From Bifidobacterium tissieri (GTDB lineage: Bacteria > Actinomycetota > Actinomycetes > Actinomycetales > Bifidobacteriaceae): DNA of 64,000 bases. Shown piece after piece: positions 48,421 to 57,583 of this stretch. Under the pieces are notes generated by a model. It was not told where the DNA came from. It searched no databases and worked only from the letters and a program-made list of their open reading frames with translations. The number at the start of each line of letters is the position of its first letter. Positions within the stretch are counted from its first letter, which is position 1. A program made the translations under genes and the position numbers. The stretch lies in the NCBI RefSeq assembly GCF_002259645.1, contig NZ_MWWV01000004.1, forward strand, positions 124,001 to 188,000, read 5' to 3'.

Positions 48421-50853
48421 ATGCTTCAGGAGGGCGGCGTCGCCGTTTCCGACACCGTTGCCATTGCCGACACTCCCCCGCAGCGTGTCCATGACTTCTC
48501 CGATCTGGTCAATGCGGCCCTCACGGTGGCCGTCGCCGTGGTCATCATGTTGTCCGCGGTGTATCTGCGGGGCATTTCCACGGGCGTCGAGGCCGATGTG
48601 CATCATGCCGGTCTGCTGTTCGGCTGGCTGGTGGAGCTGCCGTTGTCGATGCTGCAGCAGATCGTCGCCGTGCTCATCGTGGTATCCGTGCTCGGTCAGC
48701 TGATCCTCGGCCGGGAATGGGTGCAATCGGTCACGGCCACGGTGTCGATGTTCCTCGGATTCGCCATGGCCGGCGTGGCCAGCTGGGCGATCGGCTCGTT
48801 CGGTGCCGATGTGCTGGTTCAGGCTCTGGACTCCAGAGGCGTGATCGGCGGCGCGCTGCTGCCGGACATCTTCGCCGGTCTGTCGGCCTTCCTTACCGCA
48901 GCCGGGCCTCATCGGGTGCGTGGCAGTGTCAAATGGGGATGGAACACGCTGATCGCCATCGCCGCGCTGTTCATGATCATTTCGGTGGATCCGATCGCAG
49001 GGGTGGCGGTGGCGTTCGCCATCGGCCGCCTGATCGGTCTGCTCATCCGATTCGCGCTGGGCACGCAGAACAAGGGCGTGTGGGGCAGGCAGATGGTGCA
49101 GGCTCTGGCGGGAATCGGCCTCGATGTGGTCGAACTGCGGCGCCGCGACCCCAATCTTGCCGAAATCGGCCGGCTATCACTCGCCGATGATCTGTCGCCG
49201 TTCTCCCGTATCTACGACGTGCGCGTTCGGACCGGGGAGCGATACGTCATCTCGGTCTGTGACGAGCAGACCCGTACCGTCGGGTATCTGTCCCAGCTGT
49301 GGCGGTGGCTCCGAATGGCGTCCGGCGTGGATCTGCGACGCGACCGTTCGATGTCGGAGGCGACACATCATCACGTCGATCTTCTGCTCACGCTACGCAA
49401 TATCGGGCTGGAGACGCCGAGTGTGTATGCACGCGCGGAAAGCGGCGAATCGTCGATCATGGCGTTTCGCGCCGACCCATCCTTCACACCATGTGACTGG
49501 AATACCGTGAAGGACGACGATCTGGTGGAGGTGATGGACTATCTCGCCGCGGCGAACCGTCGTGGCGTGACGCACCGAAACATCACCCCCGAATCCTTCG
49601 CCCGTAGCGGTACCGGACGCATGGTGCTCGCTGGATGGCTCAACGGGGATGACGCCAGCTCGCCGGCGAACGTGGCCATCGATCGGGTGCAGATGCTTGC
49701 CGCATTGTCGTGCCGTGTGGGGATCGGGCGGGTCATCCGCTGCGCGGAACGGAGCTGGGGACGCGATGCGCTCACCGGTCTGGTGCCGTTCGTGCAGAAT
49801 GTGGCCGTGGCCCGAGCCACCCGTACGGATGAGTTCTGGAGTCGTGAGACGCTCAAATCGTTGCGTCATGCCCTCGAGGAATTCAGTCCGGACGAGGAGA
49901 GCGGCGCGATCGAATCGGTGACGCTGTCACGGTTCAACGTCAAGTCGTTCGTCACTCTGGTGCTGCTGATCGTGGCGGCCGTGGTGGTGTTCACCCAGCT
50001 CAAGCCGCAGGACTTCCTCAACGCCGTGTCCCAGGCCAATCCGTGGATGGCCGCACTGAGCTTCCTGTTCGGCGTGTCATCCTGGATCGGTTCCGCCGTG
50101 GCGCTCGGCGCGTTCATCGATCCGGATCAACGTTCGACGTCGGGCATTCTGGCCTCGCAGGCGGCGGGAAGCTTCACCACGGTTTCCATGCCCGCCGGTG
50201 TCGGTCCGGCGTTCGTGAATCTGCAGTATCTGCGCAGGATCGGCTATCGCAATGCCAAGGCGACGGCGATCATGAGCGCGGTATTGGCGGTGCAGGCGAT
50301 CACGATCGCGGGTCTGCTGGTCGTCATCGGCATCTTCACCGGGCGCAATACGCTGTCGGGCATGATTCCCACGAATACGCTGGTCATCGCCATCGGTCTG
50401 ACGGCCTTTGCGATGTCGGCTGCCATGATCGTGCCGTTCACACGTCGTATGATCATCGACCGTCTTGTGCCGATCGTGCTGTCGTACGCCCGCCAGCTGG
50501 TGGAACTGCTGTCGCAGCCGCGCAAACTGTTCGCGGCGATGGGCGGCTGGCTGTTGCAGAACCTGCTGCTGGGACTGAGCTTCTGGGCGGCGCTCATGGC
50601 GCTGGGACAGCATGCAAACCCGCTGGAGATCACCTTCATCTATGTGCTGACCAATACACTGGCTTCGGCCGTACCCACGCCGGGCGGTCTGGGTGCGATC
50701 GAAGCGGCGTTGACGCTGGGATTCACATCGGTGGGCATCCCGTATGCGGTGGCGTTGTCCGCGACGCTGTTGTTCCGTCTGCTCACCTATTGGCTGCGCA
50801 TACCGATCGGAGCGGCCGCGATGAAATGGATGAACGTCCACGGTCTGCTGTGA
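48421..50853 (+). CDS. membrane protein with a degenerate kinase domain and an LPG-synthase-type flippase domain
   Basis: About 810 residues. The N-terminal 200 residues have six or so helices. A middle cytoplasmic domain (about 230-500) resembles an aminoglycoside-kinase/protein-kinase fold: RGVTHRNITPESFARS stands in the catalytic-loop position with Asn in place of the base Asp, and VLAGWLN replaces DFG, so it is probably inactive. The C-terminal 300 residues are the LPG_synthase_TM (UPF0104) family with TVSMPAGVGPAFVNLQYLRRIGY and SAVPTPGGLGAIEAAL. That domain moves or flips lipids. GGAGG lies 5 nt before ATG 48421; an upstream TTG at 48307 inside purB is less likely. Confidence 0.82.
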   Translation: MLQEGGVAVSDTVAIADTPPQRVHDFSDLVNAALTVAVAVVIMLSAVYLRGISTGVEADVHHAGLLFGWLVELPLSMLQQIVAVLIVVSVLGQLILGREWVQSVTATVSMFLGFAMAGVASWAIGSFGADVLVQALDSRGVIGGALLPDIFAGLSAFLTAAGPHRVRGSVKWGWNTLIAIAALFMIISVDPIAGVAVAFAIGRLIGLLIRFALGTQNKGVWGRQMVQALAGIGLDVVELRRRDPNLAEIGRLSLADDLSPFSRIYDVRVRTGERYVISVCDEQTRTVGYLSQLWRWLRMASGVDLRRDRSMSEATHHHVDLLLTLRNIGLETPSVYARAESGESSIMAFRADPSFTPCDWNTVKDDDLVEVMDYLAAANRRGVTHRNITPESFARSGTGRMVLAGWLNGDDASSPANVAIDRVQMLAALSCRVGIGRVIRCAERSWGRDALTGLVPFVQNVAVARATRTDEFWSRETLKSLRHALEEFSPDEESGAIESVTLSRFNVKSFVTLVLLIVAAVVVFTQLKPQDFLNAVSQANPWMAALSFLFGVSSWIGSAVALGAFIDPDQRSTSGILASQAAGSFTTVSMPAGVGPAFVNLQYLRRIGYRNAKATAIMSAVLAVQAITIAGLLVVIGIFTGRNTLSGMIPTNTLVIAIGLTAFAMSAAMIVPFTRRMIIDRLVPIVLSYARQLVELLSQPRKLFAAMGGWLLQNLLLGLSFWAALMALGQHANPLEITFIYVLTNTLASAVPTPGGLGAIEAALTLGFTSVGIPYAVALSATLLFRLLTYWLRIPIGAAAMKWMNVHGLL

Positions 50854-50964
50854 TATCCGCCCCAGACGCCTCTCAATCCGATTCCACCGGTGATTGTTTG
50901 GCGAAAAGGGCGTAAAAAGGGCGTCATTTTGCCGATTTATGCGGTTTTTGCGGATCCGATACGT

Positions 50965-50970
50965 TACAAT
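50965..50970 (+). promoter_or_regulatory. candidate hup -10 box TACAAT
   Basis: TACAAT lies 65 nt before the HU start codon. No clear -35 box is seen at 17 bp. Confidence 0.4.
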
Positions 50971-51035
50971 CGGTTGTGGTCCAAGGGATTCCCGTCTTAA
51001 GAAGGGGCTCCCACGTCATAGAAGGAAATGTGATT

Positions 51036-51317
51036 ATGGCATACAACAAGTCTGACCTGGTGTCCAAGATCGCTCAGAAGTCCAATCTGACCAAGGCCCA
51101 GTCCGAAGCCGCCGTGAACGCCTTCCAGGAAGTGCTCGTCGAGTCCCTGAAGTCCGGCGAAGGCCTCAAGCTCACCGGCGTGTTCTCCGCCGAGCGCGTG
51201 AAGCGCGCCGCCCGCACGGGTCGCAACCCGCGCACCGGCGAGACCATCAAGATCCCCGCAGGCTACGGTGTGAAGCTGTCCGCCGGCTCCCTGCTGAAGA
51301 AGGCTGTCGCCGAGTGA
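51036..51317 (+). CDS. hup: DNA-binding protein HU
   Basis: A 93-residue nucleoid protein that binds and bends DNA as a dimer. The body YNKSDLVSKIAQKSNLTKAQSEAAVNAFQEVLVESL and the arm motif GRNPRTGETIKIPAG are diagnostic. It lacks the long Lys/Ala-rich tail of mycobacterial HupB. AAGGA lies 9 nt before ATG 51036, and an intrinsic terminator follows at 51398. Confidence 0.97.
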   Translation: MAYNKSDLVSKIAQKSNLTKAQSEAAVNAFQEVLVESLKSGEGLKLTGVFSAERVKRAARTGRNPRTGETIKIPAGYGVKLSAGSLLKKAVAE

Positions 51318-51397
51318 TCTGACACCATACGGTGCATGGCCTTACGGAAGCGAACAACCGAAAACGCTTCGTGCAGGCCGACTCGTAAAGACTTGTG

Positions 51398-51430
51398 AAA
51401 CTCCCGATCGGATTGCCCGGTCGGGAGTTT
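51398..51430 (+). terminator. intrinsic terminator of hup
   Basis: AAACTCCCGATCGG pairs with CCGGTCGGGAGTTT (one wobble), leading into a TTTTC run on the plus strand. Confidence 0.85.
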
Positions 51431-51496
51431 TCGTTATCCGCTTCGTTATCCGCAGTATCGCATGACAGCCGTGACAGTCATGACGGTCATGACCAG

Positions 51497-52948
51497 CTAG
51501 GAGAGCACCGCCAGCACCCGTTCATAGGCCTCGGTGGGTACGGGGCTGAAGGGGTCAAGCAATTCCGCATCCATGCGTTCGGGACTGGTCAACGTCACGT
51601 GAGTCCAATCGCAGCTGAACTGAACGTCCCGGCCAAGCGCCGCCTGAACGAACCGTCCACGCAATGCGGCGCGTGTGTCCGCGGGAGGATTGTTCACCGC
51701 GTGTTCGATGGCGGTGTCGTCAAGCACCGTGCGCATCAGACCACCACGTTCCAAGCGCGGAAAGATCGTACCGTTGACGATGTCATGATAGTCAAGATCG
51801 ATCTGTCCCACACGCGCATCCGACATCCGGGGATCACGCTGCCGCATCGCGCGAATAAGACGCAGCTTGGCGGCCCAGTCCACCCAGGACGCCAGATCCA
51901 TCCAGCGATCGGATTCCACGGCGTCGAGCGCCTGACGCCATAGGGTCAGCACGTCGTGGCCGCCGGCCGAAGGCACCGTCACATCATGGTCCGCAAGGAA
52001 ATCCTTCACGATTTTCAGATACGCGCGCTGCACCGTCAGCGCACACGTCGTGGACCCATCCGCAAGCCGCAACGTCGCGCGTCCGGTACGATCACGGCTT
52101 ACGGAACGGATCGCCTCGCCCGGATCGGCCAGCGTGAACCGTTCGAATCCGGACGGACGCCCGTCACGCCACGCCTGCTCGATCACGCACAGCACCAGAT
52201 GCGTGGCCGCGAGCTTCATCCAGGTGACGGTCTGCGACCGGTTGGAATCGCCGACGATCACATGCAGACGGCGGAACAGGTCGGAATCGGCATGGGGCTC
52301 GTCACGGGTGTTGACCATCGGGCGTGAACGCGTGGTGGAACTGGAGACCGCATCATCGAGGAATTCCGCGCGCTGCGAGATCTCAAACCCGTCGGGGATC
52401 AACGGGTCAGCGGTGAATCGTCCGGCACCGGTGTACAGCTGCCGGGTGACGAGGAACGGAATAAGCTCCTGCTCGATGGCGTTGAGCGGCACCTGACGGC
52501 GCAGCAGATAGTTCTCATGGCAACCGAAGGAGTGGCCGGCGGAATCCACGTTGTTCTTGAACAGGTGGATGCGCGCATGGTCATCGGTCTTGCGCAACGC
52601 GTCCTGGGCCTCGATGGCAAGACGACGCATGACCCGCTCCCCCGCCAGATCCTGCGCGAGCGCGGCCAGCGGATCCAATGCCTCGGCGGTGGCGTATTCC
52701 GGATGGCTGCCCACATCGAGATACAGTCGGGAACCGTTGGTCAGATACGTGTTCGTGGAACGCGAGCGCGACACCACGGGACGGAACATGGTCATCGCCA
52801 CCTGTCCCGGGTCCACTGGTTTGGTCGTTTCGGTCACCGCCACGCCGTATTCGGTCTCGATGCCGAAGATACGGTCGAATCCCGTCGCATGTTCGGCACC
52901 GGCATGGGCTCCGGTGCCACTGTCACGGCTGTCGCGTAGCTGCGGCAC
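51497..52948 (-). CDS. pafA: Pup--protein ligase PafA
   Basis: Joins the C-terminal Glu of Pup to substrate lysines using ATP. The 483-residue protein has the glutamine-synthetase-like active site typical of PafA: RIFGIETEYGVAV, LYLDVGSHPEYATAE with the catalytic Asp, LFKNNVDSAGHSFGCHENYL, SQRAEFLDD, TTRSRPMVNTRDEPHAD and RRLHVIVGDSNRS. A C-terminal Pup-handling domain ends ERVLAVLS. GTG 52948 begins directly after the pup TGA, so the two are probably coupled. The N-terminus has about 25 extra residues before the core. No prcB or prcA gene lies between pup and pafA, unlike mycobacteria. Confidence 0.97.
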   Translation of the reverse strand: MPQLRDSRDSGTGAHAGAEHATGFDRIFGIETEYGVAVTETTKPVDPGQVAMTMFRPVVSRSRSTNTYLTNGSRLYLDVGSHPEYATAEALDPLAALAQDLAGERVMRRLAIEAQDALRKTDDHARIHLFKNNVDSAGHSFGCHENYLLRRQVPLNAIEQELIPFLVTRQLYTGAGRFTADPLIPDGFEISQRAEFLDDAVSSSTTRSRPMVNTRDEPHADSDLFRRLHVIVGDSNRSQTVTWMKLAATHLVLCVIEQAWRDGRPSGFERFTLADPGEAIRSVSRDRTGRATLRLADGSTTCALTVQRAYLKIVKDFLADHDVTVPSAGGHDVLTLWRQALDAVESDRWMDLASWVDWAAKLRLIRAMRQRDPRMSDARVGQIDLDYHDIVNGTIFPRLERGGLMRTVLDDTAIEHAVNNPPADTRAALRGRFVQAALGRDVQFSCDWTHVTLTSPERMDAELLDPFSPVPTEAYERVLAVLS

Positions 52949-53152
52949 TCACTCGCCGCCCTTCTGCACGAAGCTGGACACGTATTCCTCGGCGTTGGTT
53001 TCCAGCGTGGATTCGATGTCGTCGAGCAACGCGTCGAGTCCGGACGCCTGTTCGGCGAAATCGGATTCCACGCGCGTGGTCTCCTGTCCTTCGGCCTGTG
53101 CCGACTGCGAGTCCTGTGCCGACTGTTCGCGGCGTTCCTGCTCCTGAGGCAT
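52949..53152 (-). CDS. pup: prokaryotic ubiquitin-like protein Pup
   Basis: A 67-residue, mostly disordered, acidic and Gln/Glu-rich protein with the helical [32 protein letters not shown]-terminus that binds ARC/Mpa and PafA. It ends in GGE, so it is ready for ligation and does not need deamidation of a final Gln by Dop. AAGGAGAG lies before the ATG. Confidence 0.97.
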   Translation of the reverse strand: MPQEQERREQSAQDSQSAQAEGQETTRVESDFAEQASGLDALLDDIESTLETNAEEYVSSFVQKGGE

Positions 53153-53228
53153 GTGCTCTCCTTATGTGTTGTGCTGTTATGCAGTTTCGTATTGACGAAT
53201 TGACGAGTCTGCGATCAGTTCTAGTCGT

Positions 53229-54071
53229 CTATTGGAGATAGGGACGCAGTTCGTCCATGATGGGGCCGTTCGATGCCACGATGTCGTTGTTCGCACCCCA
53301 CACCACGTCGGTGCCATCCCATCGTTCGATATGCCCCTGGGCCTCGCGGAGCACCACGGATCCCGCGGACACGCCGGGCACGTCCCACGAATGCAGGGAC
53401 GGCTCGAAGTAGGCGTCATACGTGCCGTCGGCCACCTTGCACAGGTCCATCGACACCGGGCCGACGCGCTTGACGTCGGCGGGCTTGCCGGCGATGGCCG
53501 CCACGGTCTTCAACGCACGGGCGGATTCATCGGGGAAATAGGACATGCCGAAGCTCACCACGGAATCCTTGAGCGTATCGGTGGTGGAGGGCATGATCTT
53601 CTCGCGCTTGGCCCCCTGCTTGGTCTCCCTCACGCGGATGGCACCCTTGCCTTGGGCGGCCATGTAGGTCAGACCGAGTGCCGGGGCGTGCACTACGCCA
53701 AGGATCGGCACGCCGACGTTGTTGTCATCCACTTCGAACAGGGAGACGGTGACCGTCCATTCGGGCATGTTGCGCACGTAGTTGATGGATCCATCGACGT
53801 GGCCGATGCACCAGTAGAGTCCGCCCGGCTTGATGTCGGAGACGACCTCCTCCCAGCAGTCATGCGGTTCGATCGCGTTGATTCGTTCATGGCAGTACCG
53901 GACCAGACGCTCATCCACTTCGGAGGAGAACATGCTGCCACGTCGTGTCTTGGTGTGCACGGCCTTGGTGAGATCGTGCGGCTTGATCTGATCCTGTAGG
54001 GCCAACTCGCCGGCGTCCTTGAGTACTTCGGACACGTTCACGGTGAGTTCTCGCAGATCCCTGTCTGTCAT
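53229..54071 (-). CDS. inositol monophosphatase-like protein inside the pupylation cluster
   Basis: 280 residues. It has the overall fold signature of the IMPase/FBPase/CysQ superfamily: EVVSDIKPG-type acidic start (CWEEVVSD), then WCIGHVDGSINYVRNMPEWTVTVSLFEVD, and C-terminal HSWDVPGVSAGSVVLREAQG (the WDxxA/SG motif). In the central motif the usual D-P-x-D-G-T is GHVDGS, so one metal-binding Asp is lost, and activity may be altered. ATG 54071 follows GGAAGGAG. It lies between dop and pup, all on the minus strand with gaps of 76 and 106 bp, an unexpected member of this cluster. The substrate is unknown. Confidence 0.82.
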   Translation of the reverse strand: MTDRDLRELTVNVSEVLKDAGELALQDQIKPHDLTKAVHTKTRRGSMFSSEVDERLVRYCHERINAIEPHDCWEEVVSDIKPGGLYWCIGHVDGSINYVRNMPEWTVTVSLFEVDDNNVGVPILGVVHAPALGLTYMAAQGKGAIRVRETKQGAKREKIMPSTTDTLKDSVVSFGMSYFPDESARALKTVAAIAGKPADVKRVGPVSMDLCKVADGTYDAYFEPSLHSWDVPGVSAGSVVLREAQGHIERWDGTDVVWGANNDIVASNGPIMDELRPYLQ

Positions 54072-54177
54072 AGCGTCTCCTTCCTGCGGCATCCCGATAC
54101 GCCTGTCACACATTGGTTCCGGGCCGTATCGGCGGCGCTCTGGCTCGCCGGCCACTATAGTATCGTCTTTCGGTTGG

Positions 54178-55743
54178 TCAGTCGTTCGTCAACGCGGAAA
54201 TATCATCCACGGTTTTCGCGCCGTCCAGTATGGTACGGCATGCGGCCTCGGTGTGTTCGCCGGGGTCGGCGATGTCGATGTCGTGCAGCTGGCCGTCGCC
54301 ACCGCGAACGGTGATCGACCGCCATGAGACGGCCACCACATCCTCGGGGAACCGGCGGACCACTTCGGCGCGCAGCCACGCACGCGTATTCGTCGGAGCA
54401 TGCGTGCCGGCATTGTCGATGGCGTTGCCGTCGATCAGCGTCGTCGTGCGGGATCGTACGGCTTCGAACACCGACGCCTTGGGTTCCAACGCGGCCCATG
54501 CGATGTCCATCGCGCGGATTCTCGGATCGTCCCAGGCAAGGGAACGCTTGGAACGCAGCCGTTCCATGAGCTGCCATTTGAGTAGCCATTCGAGTCTGCC
54601 CGCCGCAACGTCCATGCCCATGCGCTCGTCGTCGTCGGCGTGACTGACGCGAGCCGTGTCTTCAAGCGCCGTGCCCCACATGCTCATGATGCGCGTGGTG
54701 GGGTCGTCCGGCCAGAGCGGTTCCCCTTCGATATCGGTGCCGTAGACGCCCGCCGCCACCTCGTAGACGGCGGAGCGCAGCAGCACCTGCGTCTGCCATG
54801 CCGTGATGGGAGTGCCGGATTCGGTGTCATACGCCTGCCGCAGCGTCAGATCATGGGAGACCGTGTGGATGGCCTCGACCGGGTCTGCGGGAGTGATCCG
54901 CTGCACAAGCGACGTCAGATCGTAGCCGACCTCGTCGGCGTGCTCGGCAAGCCATGCGATCATGCTGGTAACGCCCAGCCGCAACACCTCGGGCGTATCC
55001 ATGCGGTTGGCGTCGCCCACGATCACGTGAAGACGACGATACCGGTCGGTGCTGTGCGATTCGTCACGGGTATTGATGATCGGCCGATCGAACGTGGTCT
55101 GCAATCCGACCTTGGCATGCACGTAGTCGGCACGCTGGGAAAGCTGGAATCCCGCCGTCTCGCACCGTTCGCCCAAACCGACCCTGCCGGTGCCGCAGTA
55201 GATCTGCCGGGTGACGAAATGCGGCGTCATGATCGCGATCAGCGTGTCGAACGGCACGGATCGGAGGATCTGATAGCTTTCATGCGACCCCCAGCTGGCA
55301 CCCTTGCCGTCCACGTTGTTGCGGAACAGTTCGATGCGCTTGCCGGTCCGCGCGGACGCCTCCCGAGCAGCGGCGAGCATGAGTCGATCCCCGGCACGGT
55401 CGTAGAGCAACGCCTGGAACGGGTCAAGGGTCTCGGGTGCCGAATACTCGGGATGGGCATGATCCACATAGATGCGTCCCCCATTGGGAGCGATCGTGTT
55501 GATCACCTGCAACTGCGGGGAATCGGTGAGCATGTCACGCCGGGCGGACGCCCGCTCCAGACGGTAGCCGCGCGCGTCGTTGACCGGATCCTCACCGCGA
55601 TAATCCCAGCGGATGTGCCGACGCGCATCGTCGGCGGCACCGTCCACCACGTCGAACGATAACTGCACGGGGTTCGCCCGGGGATTCGTCCTGTCGGTCA
55701 CAGCGTATTCGGTTTCCGTACCCATCGCACGAAGCACAGTCAT
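54178..55743 (-). CDS. dop: depupylase / Pup deamidase Dop
   Basis: A 521-residue relative of PafA that removes Pup from proteins. Shared motifs are MGTETEYAV, RIYVDHAHPEYSAPE with the catalytic Asp, LFRNNVDGKGASWGSHESYQ, SQRADYVHAK, DRPIINTRDESHS and RRLHVIVGDANRMD. An insertion after residue 40 (the Dop loop region, RWDYRGEDPVNDARGY) marks it as Dop rather than PafA. Since Pup already ends in GGE, Dop here would act as a depupylase. It sits between arc and the IMPase-like gene. Confidence 0.96.
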   Translation of the reverse strand: MTVLRAMGTETEYAVTDRTNPRANPVQLSFDVVDGAADDARRHIRWDYRGEDPVNDARGYRLERASARRDMLTDSPQLQVINTIAPNGGRIYVDHAHPEYSAPETLDPFQALLYDRAGDRLMLAAAREASARTGKRIELFRNNVDGKGASWGSHESYQILRSVPFDTLIAIMTPHFVTRQIYCGTGRVGLGERCETAGFQLSQRADYVHAKVGLQTTFDRPIINTRDESHSTDRYRRLHVIVGDANRMDTPEVLRLGVTSMIAWLAEHADEVGYDLTSLVQRITPADPVEAIHTVSHDLTLRQAYDTESGTPITAWQTQVLLRSAVYEVAAGVYGTDIEGEPLWPDDPTTRIMSMWGTALEDTARVSHADDDERMGMDVAAGRLEWLLKWQLMERLRSKRSLAWDDPRIRAMDIAWAALEPKASVFEAVRSRTTTLIDGNAIDNAGTHAPTNTRAWLRAEVVRRFPEDVVAVSWRSITVRGGDGQLHDIDIADPGEHTEAACRTILDGAKTVDDISALTND

Positions 55744-55819
55744 TGTTGCGGTTCTCCCATCTTTTGGTATGCGTTGCTGTATGCCGCGGTCGTCACACGT
55801 CGTCGTCGCGCGCTGTCGT

Positions 55820-57448
55820 CTATCGCCGTACGGGGATCATGGCGGTGACCCGACCGGATTCGATGCTGTTGAGGCGCGCCCACTGCTCTGGATTGACACC
55901 GCCGATCGAATCCACCGATTCGCGGTATTCCTCCTCGATGCCACGGCCAAGCATCGCCGCATCGAGACGCGCCGGACTGCCGGCCGCGATCGAAGCCTTG
56001 ACTGCAGCCGTCTTGGCACGGTCCACGATGTTCCTGAGCATCGCGCCGGAGATCAGATCACCGAAATACACACTCGTCCACGCGCCCTGATCGTCGGCGA
56101 TGTCGCACACATGACGGCTCTCATCACGACGGAAGATATCACCCACCATCACGGCGATCAGGTCATCGGCGGTCACCCCGCCAACCAATGGAAGATCATC
56201 AGTCAGATAATGCCGAAGAATGGACGAGGCCTGCGGACCCCGAGGACGGTCAATGCGAATCTTCACATCAAGACGGCCGGGCCGCAGTACCGCGGGATCG
56301 ATCATGTCCACACGATTCGACGCGCCGATCACCATCACATTGTTCAACGTCTCAATGCCGTCAAGCTCAGCCAGGAACTGCGGAACGATCGTCGTCTCCA
56401 CATCCGAGGAGACGCCCGAACCGCGGGTGCGCAGCAGCGAATCCATCTCATCGATGAACACGATCACCGGCGAACCGTCGGCGGCCCGACGCCGCGCACG
56501 ATCGAAGATCGAACGAATGATGCGTTCGGACTCGCCCACGAACTTGCTGAGGATCTCCGGCCCCTTGACCGACAGGAACACGCCGGAACCGCCGTCGGTC
56601 CCCTGCGCCAGGGAATGGGCCACCGCCTTGGCGATCAACGTCTTGCCGTTGCCGGGCGGACCATACAACAGCACGCCACGCGGAGGATTGAGATCATACC
56701 GCTCGAACAGATCGCGATGCAGGAACGGCAGTTCGACGGCATCGCGAATCTGCCCGATCTGTGCATCCAGACCACCGATGTCGTCGAACGAGACATCAGG
56801 CGTCTCCTCCAACACCAGATCATCCTCGTCCGGACGGGCCAGCTTCTCGATCGCGAACGAGAACGACGGATCCACCACCACACGGTCCCCACGCGTCAGC
56901 TCCTCATTGGCGAGCGCGCTCGCACGTCCCGCCACGGACAGCTGCCCCGACTGGTCGGCGAGCAGCAACCGGCCGGACGCCAGCGTCTCCTCCACCGTAC
57001 GAACCGGGCCGGCGACCGGCAGATCCCGCGTGGCCACGATCACCATGTTCTCATTGAGCAGCACGGTCTGCCCGCAGGCGAGACGGTCGACATTCACCAA
57101 CGACGACACGGGCACCACCATGCGCCGCGACCCCATGATCACCTCGGCGGCCGCATGCCGTACACCATCCTCATCGATATGACTGGAATCCACGCGGACG
57201 AACAGTGCGAAATTCTCCGGCGGCTGGGCCAGGGAATTCAACTGAGACTTGGCCTGACGCAGCTCCTTGCCGGCACGGTTGAGCGCCTGGGCCAGCGCAT
57301 GGTTCTTCGCCTGCAGCACATCGGCGTGCTCGGCCATGCGCGTGTACCGGTCCTGAAGATCGTGCAGGTCGTTCAGGACATCGGACCGCTGCGCATCATC
57401 GGACTGCGAGGCCCCCACGGCGTCGCGCCCATTCATCTCATCGTTCAT
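55820..57448 (-). CDS. arc: AAA+ ATPase ARC (Mpa homologue)
   Basis: A hexameric ring ATPase that binds Pup through its N-terminal coiled coil and unfolds pupylated proteins. The coiled coil (LNDLHDLQDRYTRMAEHADVLQAKNHALAQALNRAG) is followed by two OB domains and an AAA+ module with Walker A LYGPPGNGKT and Walker B VIVFIDEMDSLL. The C-terminus is MIPVRR and has no GQYL proteasome-docking tail. This agrees with the lack of a 20S proteasome in the cluster. ATG 57448 is used, with GGGAGG 13 nt upstream; 57469 is possible. It is divergent from serB. Confidence 0.95.
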   Translation of the reverse strand: MNDEMNGRDAVGASQSDDAQRSDVLNDLHDLQDRYTRMAEHADVLQAKNHALAQALNRAGKELRQAKSQLNSLAQPPENFALFVRVDSSHIDEDGVRHAAAEVIMGSRRMVVPVSSLVNVDRLACGQTVLLNENMVIVATRDLPVAGPVRTVEETLASGRLLLADQSGQLSVAGRASALANEELTRGDRVVVDPSFSFAIEKLARPDEDDLVLEETPDVSFDDIGGLDAQIGQIRDAVELPFLHRDLFERYDLNPPRGVLLYGPPGNGKTLIAKAVAHSLAQGTDGGSGVFLSVKGPEILSKFVGESERIIRSIFDRARRRAADGSPVIVFIDEMDSLLRTRGSGVSSDVETTIVPQFLAELDGIETLNNVMVIGASNRVDMIDPAVLRPGRLDVKIRIDRPRGPQASSILRHYLTDDLPLVGGVTADDLIAVMVGDIFRRDESRHVCDIADDQGAWTSVYFGDLISGAMLRNIVDRAKTAAVKASIAAGSPARLDAAMLGRGIEEEYRESVDSIGGVNPEQWARLNSIESGRVTAMIPVRR

Positions 57449-57583
57449 CGTCCGCGCAGTTCCTCCCATCGGACCATACCGTCAGCGTCTCATTAGTGTC
57501 TCATTGACCGCCGTACGCGGTAATTACGGTTATTGATACCAGACTACGCGACCCGCCACCCACGACGACGATTGTCCCCGCGC

